Assembly: GCA_024998565.1 (NCBI GenBank)
Contig: JACOEM010000009.1
Span: 124,001 to 188,000, forward strand
Direction: 5' to 3'
Origin: Nitrospira sp.
Lineage (GTDB): Bacteria > Nitrospirota > Nitrospiria > Nitrospirales > Nitrospiraceae
DNA: 64,000 nucleotides
The notes beneath the pieces were generated by a model that was not told the DNA's origin, ran no database searches, and saw only the letters and a list, made by a program, of their open reading frames with translations. The translations under genes were made by a program, and so were the position numbers. The first letter of the stretch is position 1; each line of letters opens with the position of its first letter. Below, piece by piece: positions 27,130-36,217 of this stretch.

Positions 27130-27588
27130 ATGACTATGACGGGGCAGACCGGCTTAGTTCGGCGAAGACAAACCTGGTGTTCGATACTTCTGGTCGTGAT
27201 CGGGTTGACGGCCTGTGCCGGGCCGGAGCCCATCCTGAAATCCAACACTCGGCTACAACTGTATGGCAAAGACCAGGCGGCACGTGAGGCGGCTGTGTGC
27301 GGAGAAAAGGCGGAACGCGCCGGGTTGCAGCACGGGACCAATCGGAGCGGGAACGCCGGCGCCGGCGCGACGTTGGGGATCATCGGCGGGGCGGCGGTGG
27401 GAGCGTCCGCCGGGTTGATCGGCGGGCCGACCGGTATCGCCATCGGGGCGGCTGCAGGTGGCGCGGTCGGCGGGGTACTGGGCCTGCTTGCGGGAACCTA
27501 CAAACCGCTGCAACCGCAGCCGGACTACGCGGCTTTTGTAGAACGCTGCCTCAAAGAAAAAGGGTACGAGACAACCGGCTGGCAATAA
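27130..27588 (+). CDS. Glycine-zipper lipoprotein
   Basis: This exported lipoprotein has 152 aa. A basic start is followed by a hydrophobic stretch ending VVIGLTACAGPE, a good lipobox with the lipidated Cys at about residue 30. A long Gly/Ala run (residues 74-120: LGIIGGAAVGASAGLIGG, IGAAAGGAVGGVLGLLAG) is a glycine-zipper pattern typical of small envelope proteins that insert in membranes. The C-terminus is polar with a Cys pair (Cys60 and the CLKEKGYE segment). ATG at 27130 has GAGGTGAT just upstream; ATG at 27115 with GAGGGG is nearly as good. Confidence 0.75.
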   Translation: MTMTGQTGLVRRRQTWCSILLVVIGLTACAGPEPILKSNTRLQLYGKDQAAREAAVCGEKAERAGLQHGTNRSGNAGAGATLGIIGGAAVGASAGLIGGPTGIAIGAAAGGAVGGVLGLLAGTYKPLQPQPDYAAFVERCLKEKGYETTGWQ

Positions 27589-27628
27589 CGACGCATCCGA
27601 TATTCTGCGCGTGCACAGCCTGGATCAA

Positions 27629-28864
27629 TCAAAATGTGAAACAGCCGGAGTAGTCGGCCATCAGGCATTGCACACGAATCGAGATCCGCTCCAGCCGATC
27701 ACGGTTTTGCGGCGTCGGCACTAAACGATCGGCGTCCCGCAGCCATTCCGCATCCTGCCTCAATTTCCGCAACGACCATCGCGACGTGCCGGGAATCCGC
27801 GTCTCGTCTTGTAGCGCGTGGTTGACGATTTCTCGGAACGACGCCACTTCATCGGCCCACTCCACACGATCAGCCTGAAATCCGTAGGGCGCCTCATCCT
27901 GATCGATCAGGGCGATCACGTTTCGCAGCCATTCGACGGTGGCGGCCATGCGGTCGTAATGTAGGGTACTGGTGACGTCTCCGGCAGTGTGGTACCGCGG
28001 GGTGCGTCCTGCGGAGAGAAACAAATACGGTAGCCCATGGTTGCGGAAGACGTCGTAGTCGCTGAAGGCCTTGTGGCCGATCTCGGGAATTTCCTCGACC
28101 AGGTGCATGCCCACAGGGAAGACGGTCAACGATGGCGCCGAGGCTTGTTTGACGCGCTGGTACAGCGTCGGACTTGTTTCCGCGCCGGCGGCAAAAATCG
28201 CATCCTTGATAGGGGGCCACTGTACGCCGCCCATGAGGTCCATGATGACCACGGCCTGGAGGTTCTCGGTATGGCCGATTTCCGGCGGCAGGTGGTGAAA
28301 CAAAAACTGTGACCCCATCTCGGTTTTGCCGAAATAAGGAGATTCCTCGCTGTTGAAAGCCACAAACAGAATGCCGTGGCGAGAGAGGCTCGTCATGCGT
28401 CGCGCCGTTTCAATGAGAATGGCGACGGAGGAGGCATTGTCGTCCGCGCCGAGGAAGGGATAGCCCAAATGATCGTAGTGGGCACCGATGACAATCCATC
28501 GCGCGGGGGCTGGGCCGGGGGGCGGCGGGAGGAAGCCGAGGATGTTGTCGCCGATCGTTGGCGAGATGGCCTGTCGGTAGCCGCCGAGCGACGGCAGTGG
28601 GTGGAGTCCGACGGCTCGAAACTGTTCCTCAATATAGTGGGCAGCCTGGCGATTTCCGGGTGAGCCCGGCAGCCGACCAGCGAGTTCAGGGCTTGCTAGA
28701 AACGACACATGCTGTTGCAGCCGTTGGCCTGAGGCTGAGGTAATCGGCAGAGTTCGTGGGTCGATTGCCTCCATCGTGTGCAGGCATCCGGTAGAGGCTA
28801 GCCCGAGCAGGAGAGACAGGGCTGAGAGTCTGAGGGCAACGGCAGGATTCCGGCCGGAAGGCAT
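27629..28864 (-). CDS. M28-family zinc aminopeptidase-like lipoprotein
   Basis: This peptidase-like protein has 411 aa. A signal sequence ends in LLLGLASTGCLH, a plausible lipobox. The M28 zinc site is visible: His and Asp in VIGAHYDHLGYPFLGADDNASS and the catalytic Glu pair in AFNSEESPYFG. MDLMGGV and a later YHTAGD region fit the remaining ligands. It should act outside the cytoplasm on peptides. The ATG at 28864 lies 8 bases past the end of the FTR gene; a GTG at 28876 overlaps that gene's stop (GTGA) and is an alternative that adds four residues. Confidence 0.85.
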   Translation of the reverse strand: MPSGRNPAVALRLSALSLLLGLASTGCLHTMEAIDPRTLPITSASGQRLQQHVSFLASPELAGRLPGSPGNRQAAHYIEEQFRAVGLHPLPSLGGYRQAISPTIGDNILGFLPPPPGPAPARWIVIGAHYDHLGYPFLGADDNASSVAILIETARRMTSLSRHGILFVAFNSEESPYFGKTEMGSQFLFHHLPPEIGHTENLQAVVIMDLMGGVQWPPIKDAIFAAGAETSPTLYQRVKQASAPSLTVFPVGMHLVEEIPEIGHKAFSDYDVFRNHGLPYLFLSAGRTPRYHTAGDVTSTLHYDRMAATVEWLRNVIALIDQDEAPYGFQADRVEWADEVASFREIVNHALQDETRIPGTSRWSLRKLRQDAEWLRDADRLVPTPQNRDRLERISIRVQCLMADYSGCFTF

Positions 28865-28872
28865 CAGCTTGA

Positions 28873-29319
28873 TCACGGCTGCGGGGCGGACTCCGGTGTG
28901 GTCGGTGGAGTGCCTTCTTTCGGCGCCATCGGCAGTGCTTTGTGCCGGAGCGCCCGTCCCTTTTCCGGCGTTGGATCGGTGATGAGTCCGTAACACTGGC
29001 GACCTTCGTGGTCCTCCGGCAGATATTCGGTGATCGGCATGCCGTCTTCACGGACGAAAAGCAGGCAGTGGCAGTATTTGTAGATTTGCATCTCGTCGCA
29101 GGCGCACATCCAGCGTCGCAGCTTGGCTTCGGCCTGTTTGTCGGGGTAGAAGTTGCAGGGGCACAACGGCTTCCCCAACTCATCGACGTGGGCGGCGAGG
29201 CCGAGTACCACCGCGTTGGTCACGGCTTCATTCGGGTGCATGGCGGTCCCGCTCTTCTCGGCGAAGCCCTTTACATACTTCCACATCTTGTCGAGGCTTT
29301 CTTTGCTCGGTTCAGCCAT
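28873..29319 (-). CDS. Ferredoxin:thioredoxin reductase catalytic (beta) chain
   Basis: This is a 148-aa protein with the FTR catalytic signature: CPC, 16 residues, CAC, 8 residues, CHC (LCPCNFYP...WMCACDEMQIYKYCHC). The spacing is exactly that of plant and cyanobacterial FTR-beta; the second motif is CAC where CPC is usual. These cysteines bind a [4Fe-4S] cluster next to the redox disulfide that passes electrons from ferredoxin to thioredoxin. Start at 29319 has GGGGG about 6 bases upstream. A Pro/Thr-rich C-terminal tail (PTTPESAPQP) is unusual. No variable (alpha) chain gene is nearby. Confidence 0.92.
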   Translation of the reverse strand: MAEPSKESLDKMWKYVKGFAEKSGTAMHPNEAVTNAVVLGLAAHVDELGKPLCPCNFYPDKQAEAKLRRWMCACDEMQIYKYCHCLLFVREDGMPITEYLPEDHEGRQCYGLITDPTPEKGRALRHKALPMAPKEGTPPTTPESAPQP

Positions 29320-29456
29320 CCTGTCCCCCGCGTTACCACTGCCCGGTGAATCGTTGTCCGTGCGCCATCGGTCCCTGCCCCTCGCGAGGACACAGTTTAC
29401 AAGCGAAATTGTGTCCTTTACAATCCACAACTTCCCCCAAAACGGATTCTGGCACT

Positions 29457-32400
29457 ATGGCGTCTGGGCGCTCCTCTGAACAACTGTGTGATCTGCTGGC
29501 CGAACAACTCGGGCCTGACGCGGCTGCTGCCGTGGTGACCGCTATCGCCGATTCGGCTGCCAGGCCCGATGCCGTTGACGGTGTTCTGGTGTTGTTGGAC
29601 GAACTCACGGAAGAAGCGCCGAAAGCGGCCAGGGCTGCGATCGATGCGTTAGCCGACATGCAGCGTCGCGGCCTGCTGGCGGATGTGCTGCCATGGGTCG
29701 ATCTCGGGGTGGCCATCGCGGCCGATTCCGGTGCGCTGGCCTTGAGATTTTTTAAGGAGAGTCCGTTGCTGCTCGGTCTCATCGAGCCATCCGGCAGAGC
29801 CATCGTGCTGGCCGCCGCATTGGAACTTGCGGACCGCCAGGCTAATGTGGCGGTGGAATTCATCCGGATTGCTCCGGAAGCGGTCGCTGTCTTATCTCCG
29901 GCAGATTGGTCCGTGTGGATGGATCTGGCCTGTGAACTCACGGAAACGGATTTTGCCCTGGCGGTGGAATATATCCGCCAGATTCCCTCGATTGCTCGTG
30001 TCTTGTCGCTCGATGCCGTTCGTGCCTGGGTGCGGTTCGGCATGAAGCTCATCGTCGAGAATAGTCTCGGCAAACCGGACTACTTGGGAGTCTTGGAATT
30101 CTTCAGAACGAGTCCGGCCATTCTGGAAGATATTCCCGGGCCGTCACACCGCAACCAGGTGATTGGTATCGGTGCGCAGATGGCCGAGCGGGCCCCGGCA
30201 GCAGGTATTGCGGTATTGGCGGAGGCGCCTGCGATCCTCCGCCGTCTTCCTTCGGAGAAATGGCGGACTCAGGTGCTCCGCTACGGGTTGCTGGTCGCCG
30301 AGCGTGACGCGGAGACGGCACTGACCTATCTTCGACGCTGTCCTGAATTGATCGCCTTGGTCGGGTCCGGTGAGGGAGCGGAGGAGAAGTTCCAATCCTG
30401 GTTTGCTTCCGGCATGGAAGTGTTGGAGTACAGCCAGGAGGCGGGGCAAGCCTACTTCGCGATGGAAACGGAGAAGGCCTTGGGCGCCGTGTCTCAGGCC
30501 ATGAGCGGGGTACCGTTGCGGCAGATCGCCCGGCGCGTCAAATTGTTCGCGCAGGCGCTCTGCGGTCGCGATCTGCGCATTCACGATCTTCCCGACTCTC
30601 TCGAATCGACCCAGCCGATGGCTCGTGCCAGGGTGAGTGAAGACGGGCAGAGCATCGGCCTGCCGTCCCTCGTCAGGCGGTATCCGACCTACGATGAAAA
30701 CGTGCGGCTCTATATGGTGATGGCGGCGCATGAGGCCGGACATCTGGAGTTCGGCACATTCGAGTTGCCTATTGTCAGGTTACAGGACCTGGTTGAGGAT
30801 CTTGCGCAGCGTTATGGGCGTCCCGCCTCAACGGAAACACGGACCTTGGGTGATGTATTTGCGCGGTATCCGCAGCCTGGCCTGATTCGCGATCTCTGGG
30901 CCCTTGTGGAGGATGCCAGGGTCGAATATCTGTTGCGCGCCGAATATCCCGGCTTGAGCCGTGACCTGGCATCCGTTGCCAAAGACGCGGTGAACGTTCG
31001 AAGTCTTGCGCATGGCATGACGGTGCGCGAATTAGTGGTCGATCAGCTCCTGCTGTTCACCACGACGGATGGCGGATCGGTCATCGTTCCGGACGCAGTC
31101 AAAAGCGAAGTCGATCAGCTCTGGTCGCTTTGCCGGACGATCTACCATCCTCGGGCCACCGCCGAGGATGCGGTGCGCCTGGCGGACCGCCTCTATGCGC
31201 GGATGGACGAGTTATTAGCCATTCGTCGCGAGGCCATTCCCAGCCAGGACGAAGCGGAGGTTCCGGAACAATCCATCCCCGCGCCCAAGTCGTCGGAAGA
31301 CCTGTCCGATACGTACCGGCCGATGGACAATTGGGACTATCGCGGCGCGATGGATCCCAATCTGGTGCGCGACCGAACGGAATCGTCTCCCGAACAGAGT
31401 GCGGCGTCCGGCCAGGGTGATAGCGAAGGCGGCGCGGGTTTGGCCGGTGATGCCGGAGGTTCGTCAGGCGCGGGCACCGCGCGCTCGCAGCAGATGTCGC
31501 AAGACGTGCTTGTCCCCGGCCGCCGACAGCCCTCGCTCGTGGAGGAGGTGCTGGCGGTCGAAGGCGAGGGGGCTCGGCCGGAGAATGACAAAGCCGGCGA
31601 GACCAAGACGGTTCGTTACCGGGAATGGGATGCGGCCATTCAGGACTACCGCATGAATTGGTGCCGGGTGGTTGAGCGCGAGGCGGTTGAGGGGACATCG
31701 GACTTTGTGGAAGAGACCCTCGCCGCCCAACGGGGAACGGTCACGCTGTTGCGTCGCTATTTCGAAAGTCTGCGCCCGCCCGGGCTCCGGCGCGTTTCCG
31801 GTCAGTTGGACGGAGAAGACCTGGACATGGATGCCGTGATCGGTCGAGTGGCTGATCTGTCGGCGGGCATCGAGCCATCGGAGCGGATCTATGTGCGGCG
31901 CGAAAAACGGGAACGTGAGGTCGCCGCCGCATTTCTGGTGGATCTCAGTGGATCGACGAGTCGTCAGGTCGAGCAGGGACGGCGGATTATCGATATCGAA
32001 AAGCAGGGGCTCGTGCTCCTCTGTGAAGCGTTGACGGCGATCGGCGATCAATTCGCCGTGTACGGCTATTCGGGGCAGGGGCGGAACCAGGTGGATTTTG
32101 TGGTCGTGAAAGGCTTCGACGAACTCGTAACCGGGCGTGCCGGGGCCAAGTTGGGGGGGGTTGTGCCTCTGCAGCAGAATCGCGACGGCGCGGCCATTCG
32201 GCATGCGACCAGCAAGCTTCTCGCCCGCCAGGCCAAGACGCGGATTCTAGTCGTCATCAGCGACGGCCGCCCATTGGACGACGGCTACAAGGACGACTAC
32301 TCGCTGGAAGATACGCGCATGGCGCTGCGGGAGGCCCGTGTCAGCGGCATCGAACCGGTCTGCATCACGATCGACAAGCAGGCGGATCCCTATGTGCGTC

Positions 32401-32492
32401 GAATGTACGGAGATGTGCGGTATGTGGTGATTGATCGGGTGGAGGGGTTGCCGGAGAAGCTCCCGAGGATTTACCATCGGCTCACCGCCTGA
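29457..32492 (+). CDS. NorD/CbbO-type VWA protein with helical repeats and an HExxH motif
   Basis: This is a 1011-aa protein. Residues 1-330 are repeated helical units containing short motifs such as VAVEFIRIAPE and LAVEYIRQIPS. Residues 425-429 read HEAGH, a zinc-metallopeptidase-like HExxH, within YMVMAAHEAGHLEFG. A low-complexity acidic linker (about 650-690) leads to a C-terminal VWA domain whose MIDAS motif DLSGSTS begins at Asp829, with ILVVISDGRPLDD later. This matches the NorD/CbbO partners of CbbQ/NorQ ATPases. The start ATG at 29457 has only CGGA upstream. Its likely role is metal-dependent remodelling of an enzyme together with the ATPase at 25.8 kb; the client is not known. Confidence 0.85.
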   Translation: MASGRSSEQLCDLLAEQLGPDAAAAVVTAIADSAARPDAVDGVLVLLDELTEEAPKAARAAIDALADMQRRGLLADVLPWVDLGVAIAADSGALALRFFKESPLLLGLIEPSGRAIVLAAALELADRQANVAVEFIRIAPEAVAVLSPADWSVWMDLACELTETDFALAVEYIRQIPSIARVLSLDAVRAWVRFGMKLIVENSLGKPDYLGVLEFFRTSPAILEDIPGPSHRNQVIGIGAQMAERAPAAGIAVLAEAPAILRRLPSEKWRTQVLRYGLLVAERDAETALTYLRRCPELIALVGSGEGAEEKFQSWFASGMEVLEYSQEAGQAYFAMETEKALGAVSQAMSGVPLRQIARRVKLFAQALCGRDLRIHDLPDSLESTQPMARARVSEDGQSIGLPSLVRRYPTYDENVRLYMVMAAHEAGHLEFGTFELPIVRLQDLVEDLAQRYGRPASTETRTLGDVFARYPQPGLIRDLWALVEDARVEYLLRAEYPGLSRDLASVAKDAVNVRSLAHGMTVRELVVDQLLLFTTTDGGSVIVPDAVKSEVDQLWSLCRTIYHPRATAEDAVRLADRLYARMDELLAIRREAIPSQDEAEVPEQSIPAPKSSEDLSDTYRPMDNWDYRGAMDPNLVRDRTESSPEQSAASGQGDSEGGAGLAGDAGGSSGAGTARSQQMSQDVLVPGRRQPSLVEEVLAVEGEGARPENDKAGETKTVRYREWDAAIQDYRMNWCRVVEREAVEGTSDFVEETLAAQRGTVTLLRRYFESLRPPGLRRVSGQLDGEDLDMDAVIGRVADLSAGIEPSERIYVRREKREREVAAAFLVDLSGSTSRQVEQGRRIIDIEKQGLVLLCEALTAIGDQFAVYGYSGQGRNQVDFVVVKGFDELVTGRAGAKLGGVVPLQQNRDGAAIRHATSKLLARQAKTRILVVISDGRPLDDGYKDDYSLEDTRMALREARVSGIEPVCITIDKQADPYVRRMYGDVRYVVIDRVEGLPEKLPRIYHRLTA

Positions 32493-32535
32493 ATGGTCGT
32501 GCGCGAGGCCTTTGCAGTACTGGAGTATACCAACG

Positions 32536-32946
32536 ATGATTGAGCAGCCGACACGACCGACTGTGCCACCGTGGCTCTATAAGTTATTTACGGGCCATCA
32601 ATATCCCTATGTGCGACGGCAGGCCAAATTTGCGAATCGCGATACCAAGCCCGGAGAGGAACGGCCGGAACCGACGCGGGAGGAGATCGACGCCAAGTTT
32701 TGGGAGATTTATCCGCGCTGCACGGCCAAGATTCTCGAGGAAGTCAAAGCCGGCATGATCGTGGTATTCCACGAACTGGGCGAGTATCCCGCCGGCGGGT
32801 ACCAGGGATTGGTTGATGCGCCCGAAGAGTTTCTCGCGGCACACTACGGGAAGAAGAAAATCAAAGTGAATTTTTACGACGGGGATAATTTTGTCTGCAC
32901 GATCAATTTCAAGGTCGGCGGCTGGACGGGTCACGAACACGCGTGA
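32536..32946 (+). CDS. Conserved-looking hypothetical protein
   Basis: This soluble protein of 136 aa lies 43 bases after the VWA gene. It has no family I recognise. It is rich in aromatic and charged residues (PPWLYKLFTGHQYPY, FWEIYPRCTAKILEEVK, KVNFYDGDNFVCTINFKVGG) and ends GWTGHEHA. The intact frame and position suggest a real gene, possibly tied to the CbbQ/NorD pair. Confidence 0.65.
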   Translation: MIEQPTRPTVPPWLYKLFTGHQYPYVRRQAKFANRDTKPGEERPEPTREEIDAKFWEIYPRCTAKILEEVKAGMIVVFHELGEYPAGGYQGLVDAPEEFLAAHYGKKKIKVNFYDGDNFVCTINFKVGGWTGHEHA

Positions 32947-32986
32947 AGGGTAAACGGTGAGTGTAAGGGACCTCTTGCACTTGACG

Positions 32987-33007
32987 CTTCACGTTTCACG
33001 CTTCACG
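32987..33007. repeat. Three heptamer repeats before mdh
   Basis: CTTCACG, TTTCACG and CTTCACG stand head to tail with a 7-base period just upstream of the malate dehydrogenase ribosome site. Function unknown; it may be a short interspersed remnant. Confidence 0.5.
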
Positions 33008-33014
33008 AGGTGGG

Positions 33015-33959
33015 ATGATGGGACGACCAAAGATTACGGTAGTGGGCGCGGGGAATGTCGGCGGAACGGTCGCGCAGCGGCTGGCGGAGAAAAATGCGTA
33101 CGATGTCGTACTGGTCGACATTGTGCCGGGCATCCCGCAGGGCAAGGCCTTGGATATCACACAGGCCGGGCCGGTGTGCGGGTACAGCACCCGCGTCGTC
33201 GGGACGAATGGGTATGACGAGACCGCCGGGTCCTCCATTGCCGTCATCACGTCGGGAATTCCCAGGAAACCGGGCATGAGCCGGGACGAACTCCTGGCGA
33301 CGAACGCTAAAATTGTCAAAACGGTGGTGCGCGAGCTGGTATCGCGTTCGCCGAACATCATCCTTATTCTGGTGACGAATCCGTTGGACGCCATGGTGCA
33401 TGTAGCGCGACAGGTCAGCGGACTGCCGAAATCACGAGTCCTCGGGATGGCGGGTGTCCTGGATACGGCGCGCTTGCGGTCGTTCGTAGCCGAAGAATTG
33501 GATGTGCCGGGCACGGAGGTGCAGGCGATGGTGTTGGGGGGGCACGGGGATACGATGGTGCCGCTGGTTCGGCAAACGACGGTGACCGGGAAGCCGATCA
33601 CGGATCGATTGGCTCCGGATCGGCTCGCTGCCTTGATTAAGCGGACACAGGACGGCGGGGCCGAAATCGTGGGGCTGCTCAAGACCGGCAGCGCGTTTTA
33701 TGCGCCCTCCGCCTCCGCGGTGGATATGGTCGAAGCGATCATGAACGACCAGAAGCGGGTGGTGCCCTGTGCCATGCTCTGTGAGGGGGAATACGGGCTG
33801 AAGGATGTCATCGTTGGTGTGCCCGTGACGTTGGGACGGAACGGGGGTGAAGCCATCGTTGAATATGATCTGACGGCTGAGGAGCGCACTGCATTGCAGG
33901 CGTCCGCGGATGCGGTGCGGGACTTATGTGCAGTCGTTGATCGCCTGCTGACTGCGTGA
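33015..33959 (+). CDS. mdh: Malate dehydrogenase
   Basis: This 314-aa protein of the LDH-like malate dehydrogenase group interconverts malate and oxaloacetate with NAD(H). It has the Rossmann loop [11 protein letters not shown], the adenosine-ribose Asp in VLVDIVPG, substrate-binding Arg regions ([15 protein letters not shown]), VTNPLDAM, and the catalytic His in [11 protein letters not shown]. This enzyme serves the (reductive) citric acid cycle. GAGGTGGG lies directly before two tandem ATGs (33015 and 33018), so the start may be shifted by one codon. Confidence 0.95.
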   Translation: MMGRPKITVVGAGNVGGTVAQRLAEKNAYDVVLVDIVPGIPQGKALDITQAGPVCGYSTRVVGTNGYDETAGSSIAVITSGIPRKPGMSRDELLATNAKIVKTVVRELVSRSPNIILILVTNPLDAMVHVARQVSGLPKSRVLGMAGVLDTARLRSFVAEELDVPGTEVQAMVLGGHGDTMVPLVRQTTVTGKPITDRLAPDRLAALIKRTQDGGAEIVGLLKTGSAFYAPSASAVDMVEAIMNDQKRVVPCAMLCEGEYGLKDVIVGVPVTLGRNGGEAIVEYDLTAEERTALQASADAVRDLCAVVDRLLTA

Positions 33960-33995
33960 CCGGCCGACTTCGGGTGGGCATGGGACGCAGGTTGC

Positions 33996-34025
33996 TTGAC
34001 AAGGCTCAATGGCCTGCAGTAGAGA
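33996..34025 (+). promoter_or_regulatory. Possible sigma-70-like promoter upstream of the PuuD-like gene
   Basis: TTGACA at 33996 and TAGAGA at 34020 are separated by 18 bases, 37 bases before the PuuD-like start. The -35 is perfect, the -10 is weak. Confidence 0.4.
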
Positions 34026-34062
34026 ACGTGGTTGGCAGTAAACCGTTACAGTTGGGGGGCGT

Positions 34063-34650
34063 ATGAAATTCTTGGAGGATCCATATCAGACATTGGGCGC
34101 AGGATTTGCGCTCGCTGTCGGATTGATAGTCGTCTATCTGGGTATGGCGGGGGTGGGGGCGGGCGAAGCCGATTGGTTCGGTCTGATCGTTCGCTGGGTT
34201 CATTTCCTGGCCGGCATCACTTGGATCGGACTGTTGTACTTCTTTAACCTTATCAATGCTGGCTTTCTCAAGAGCCTGGATGGACCGACGAAGAACATCG
34301 TCATTCCCAAGCTCATGCCTGCTGCGCTGAATTGGTTCCGCCATGGCGCCACGGTCACCGTCCTCGCGGGGATCGTCCTCTACGGCTACCTCTATTCAAA
34401 GGGTGGAACGGGGGCGCTTGCACTGGGGATCGGCGGTCTCCTGGGTATCATTATGATGGGGAACGTGCACGGGATTATTTGGCCCAATCAGAAGAAAGTC
34501 ATTGCAGCGGTGGCTGCGGCTGCCCAGGGCACGCCCGCTCCGCCGGAGATGGCTCAGTGGGGAAAAACGGCCTTGATCGCATCACGCATCAACTTTTTGC
34601 TGTCTATTCCCATGTTGTTCTTCATGGGAGCAGGGAGCCATTTGAAGTAA
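34063..34650 (+). CDS. PuuD-like (urate hydroxylase N-terminal type) membrane protein
   Basis: This 195-aa integral membrane protein has four or five helices: AGFALAVGLIVVYLGMAGVG, WVHFLAGITWIGLLYFFNLI, FRHGATVTVLAGIVLYGYLY, LGIGGLLGIIMMGNVHGII and LLSIPMLFFMGAG. It resembles the membrane domain of PuuD (DUF989). His residues in RWVHFLAG, FRHGAT and NVHGII lie in helices and could bind haem. It lacks the cytochrome c domain of full PuuD, so urate oxidation is doubtful and a redox membrane role is more cautious. Confidence 0.7.
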   Translation: MKFLEDPYQTLGAGFALAVGLIVVYLGMAGVGAGEADWFGLIVRWVHFLAGITWIGLLYFFNLINAGFLKSLDGPTKNIVIPKLMPAALNWFRHGATVTVLAGIVLYGYLYSKGGTGALALGIGGLLGIIMMGNVHGIIWPNQKKVIAAVAAAAQGTPAPPEMAQWGKTALIASRINFLLSIPMLFFMGAGSHLK

Positions 34651-34672
34651 ACCGTTGAGTGCGCAGGATCAC

Positions 34673-34713
34673 GGGGATTGGTCGTCCAACTCGGGTGGCC
34701 AGTCCCCTTTTTC
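34673..34713 (+). terminator. Intrinsic terminator after the PuuD-like gene
   Basis: GGGGATTGG pairs with CCAGTCCCC (one G-U pair) and is followed by TTTTTC. It lies 23 bases after the stop codon. Confidence 0.8.
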
Positions 34714-34783
34714 TTGGGCCAATCGGTGCCGGGTACCGTAATCGAAGGCCGGCGAGTCTTTGGACTGATTCGCTGTAGGCCTA

Positions 34784-34814
34784 TCAGGCCTAACTGATTG
34801 AGATTCAGGCCTAA
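34784..34814 (+). promoter_or_regulatory. Paired TCAGGCCTAA direct repeats upstream of nuoF
   Basis: TCAGGCCTAA occurs at 34784 and 34805, exactly 21 bases apart, about two DNA turns. A TAGGCC half lies before and TCAGGC after them. The second copy ends 15 bases before a -35 box. This is the layout of an activator or regulator binding site. Confidence 0.55.
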
Positions 34815-34829
34815 TCAGGCGAACTTGGC

Positions 34830-34859
34830 TTGACGGCCCCCGGAGGGCAGCCGTATAGT
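34830..34859 (+). promoter_or_regulatory. Sigma-70-like promoter of nuoF
   Basis: TTGACG at 34830-34835 and TATAGT at 34854-34859 are 18 bases apart and lie 44 bases before the GTG start of the nuoF-like gene. Confidence 0.65.
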
Positions 34860-34903
34860 ACGTTCCTGCTAACCTGGGGGTGCTACCCCCGAAAGGGAAT
34901 AAC

Positions 34904-36205
34904 GTGACCCTACCTCAACCAAGGGTATTGCAGAAGCTTGAAGGGGCTCCTTGGGAAATCGACCCCTACCTCAAGACCGGCGGGTATGAAGCCTGGCGGA
35001 AGTGTCTGAAAGAAATGACCCCAAACGACATCGTCGGCGAAATTAAGAAAGCCGGGTTGCGCGGTCGTGGCGGCGCCGGTTTTCCGACCGGTACGAAGTG
35101 GGACAAGGTCCTCAATCATCGAGTGCAGGAACGTTACTTTGTCTGCAACGCCGGTGAGCATGAGCCGGGCACCTTCAAAGACCGTCATCTCCTGAAGCAT
35201 ATCCCGCACCAACTGATCGAGGGCTGTCTCATTGCCTCTCGAACCGTGAACGCCAAAGCCTCCTACATTTACGTCAACCATGAGTACGCGGAAGAAGAGG
35301 CCAATCTCAGAAAAGCCATCGCCCAAGCCAGGGAACGTGGCCTCTTGGGGAAGAATATCCTCGGAACGGGCGTGGACCTCGACCTTGAAGTCTACTCCGG
35401 CCATGGCAGTTATGTAGCTGGTGAAGAGACGGCCATGTTGGAGTCCATGCAGGGACGTCCGGCCATGCCGCGTCAGAAGCCGCCGTTCTATCCCACCGAT
35501 TTCGGACTGTACGGGAAGCCGACCTTGGTGAACAACGTTGAGACGTTGTGCAATATTCCCCAGATTCTTAAAAACGGCGCCGCGTGGTTTACTCAGGTGG
35601 GGACGGAGAAGTGTCCCGGGACCATGCTCTTCTCTCTTAGCGGATCGGTGAATCGGCCCGGAGTGTATGAAATGCCGATGGGCGTGACGATCAGGGACCT
35701 CATTGAGACGTGCGGCGGAGGTGTCCCTAACGGGCGCAAGATCAAGGCCGTATTCCCAGGGGGGCCTGCGTTCTCAATGGTCACGGCGGATCAACTGGAT
35801 CTGCCGATGGATTTCGATTCACTGAAGAAGGCCGGGACCGGACTCGGCTCCGCCGGGACGATTGTGATTGACGACGCCACCTGCATGGTTGCTGCTACCC
35901 TCAAGTACTCAAATTTCTTCAAGGGTGAAAGCTGCGGCCAATGCCCTCCGTGCCGGATGGGTACGATCAATCTGGCGACATTGATGGACAAGATCGAGCG
36001 CGGAGAGGGGAGCCAGAAGGACCTCGACTCATTGCTGCAATTGTGTGGATTTGTAAAGGGCACCGGGTACTGCACCCTGATCACGGGTGCCGCAGTCCTG
36101 GTGCAGAGCAGCCTGCGATTGTTCCAGCATGAATTTGAAGAGCATATTCGTTTGCAACGCTGTCCCTTTCAGCCGGCCCGCACTGGGGGCGGTGCGAACG
36201 CCTAG
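34904..36205 (+). CDS. nuoF: NuoF-like NADH-binding diaphorase subunit
   Basis: This is a 433-aa flavoprotein of the NuoF/HoxF family. GLRGRGGAGFPTGTKW gives the NADH-binding Gly-rich loop, AGEHEPGTFKDRHLL and GHGSYVAGEETAML the FMN site, and ESCGQCPPCRMGT with a later GTGYC the [4Fe-4S] ligands. The GTG at 34904 (AAAGGGA upstream) is preferred over a TTG/ATG frame extension. No other complex I gene is close; instead a [2Fe-2S] ferredoxin gene follows 12 bases later. The pair may form a NADH-ferredoxin exchange unit or serve a separate oxidoreductase. The standard complex I role is possible but not supported by context. Confidence 0.92.
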   Translation: MTLPQPRVLQKLEGAPWEIDPYLKTGGYEAWRKCLKEMTPNDIVGEIKKAGLRGRGGAGFPTGTKWDKVLNHRVQERYFVCNAGEHEPGTFKDRHLLKHIPHQLIEGCLIASRTVNAKASYIYVNHEYAEEEANLRKAIAQARERGLLGKNILGTGVDLDLEVYSGHGSYVAGEETAMLESMQGRPAMPRQKPPFYPTDFGLYGKPTLVNNVETLCNIPQILKNGAAWFTQVGTEKCPGTMLFSLSGSVNRPGVYEMPMGVTIRDLIETCGGGVPNGRKIKAVFPGGPAFSMVTADQLDLPMDFDSLKKAGTGLGSAGTIVIDDATCMVAATLKYSNFFKGESCGQCPPCRMGTINLATLMDKIERGEGSQKDLDSLLQLCGFVKGTGYCTLITGAAVLVQSSLRLFQHEFEEHIRLQRCPFQPARTGGGANA

Positions 36206-36217
36206 AGGAATGGTCGG

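Noticed and set aside
25833..32492. CbbQ/CbbO-like genes as a Rubisco activase
   Set aside because: No Rubisco gene in the window and the two genes are 2.8 kb apart; only the family is claimed.
34063..34650. Functional urate hydroxylase PuuD
   Set aside because: Only the membrane part is present and no purine-catabolism genes are nearby, so no enzyme function is claimed.
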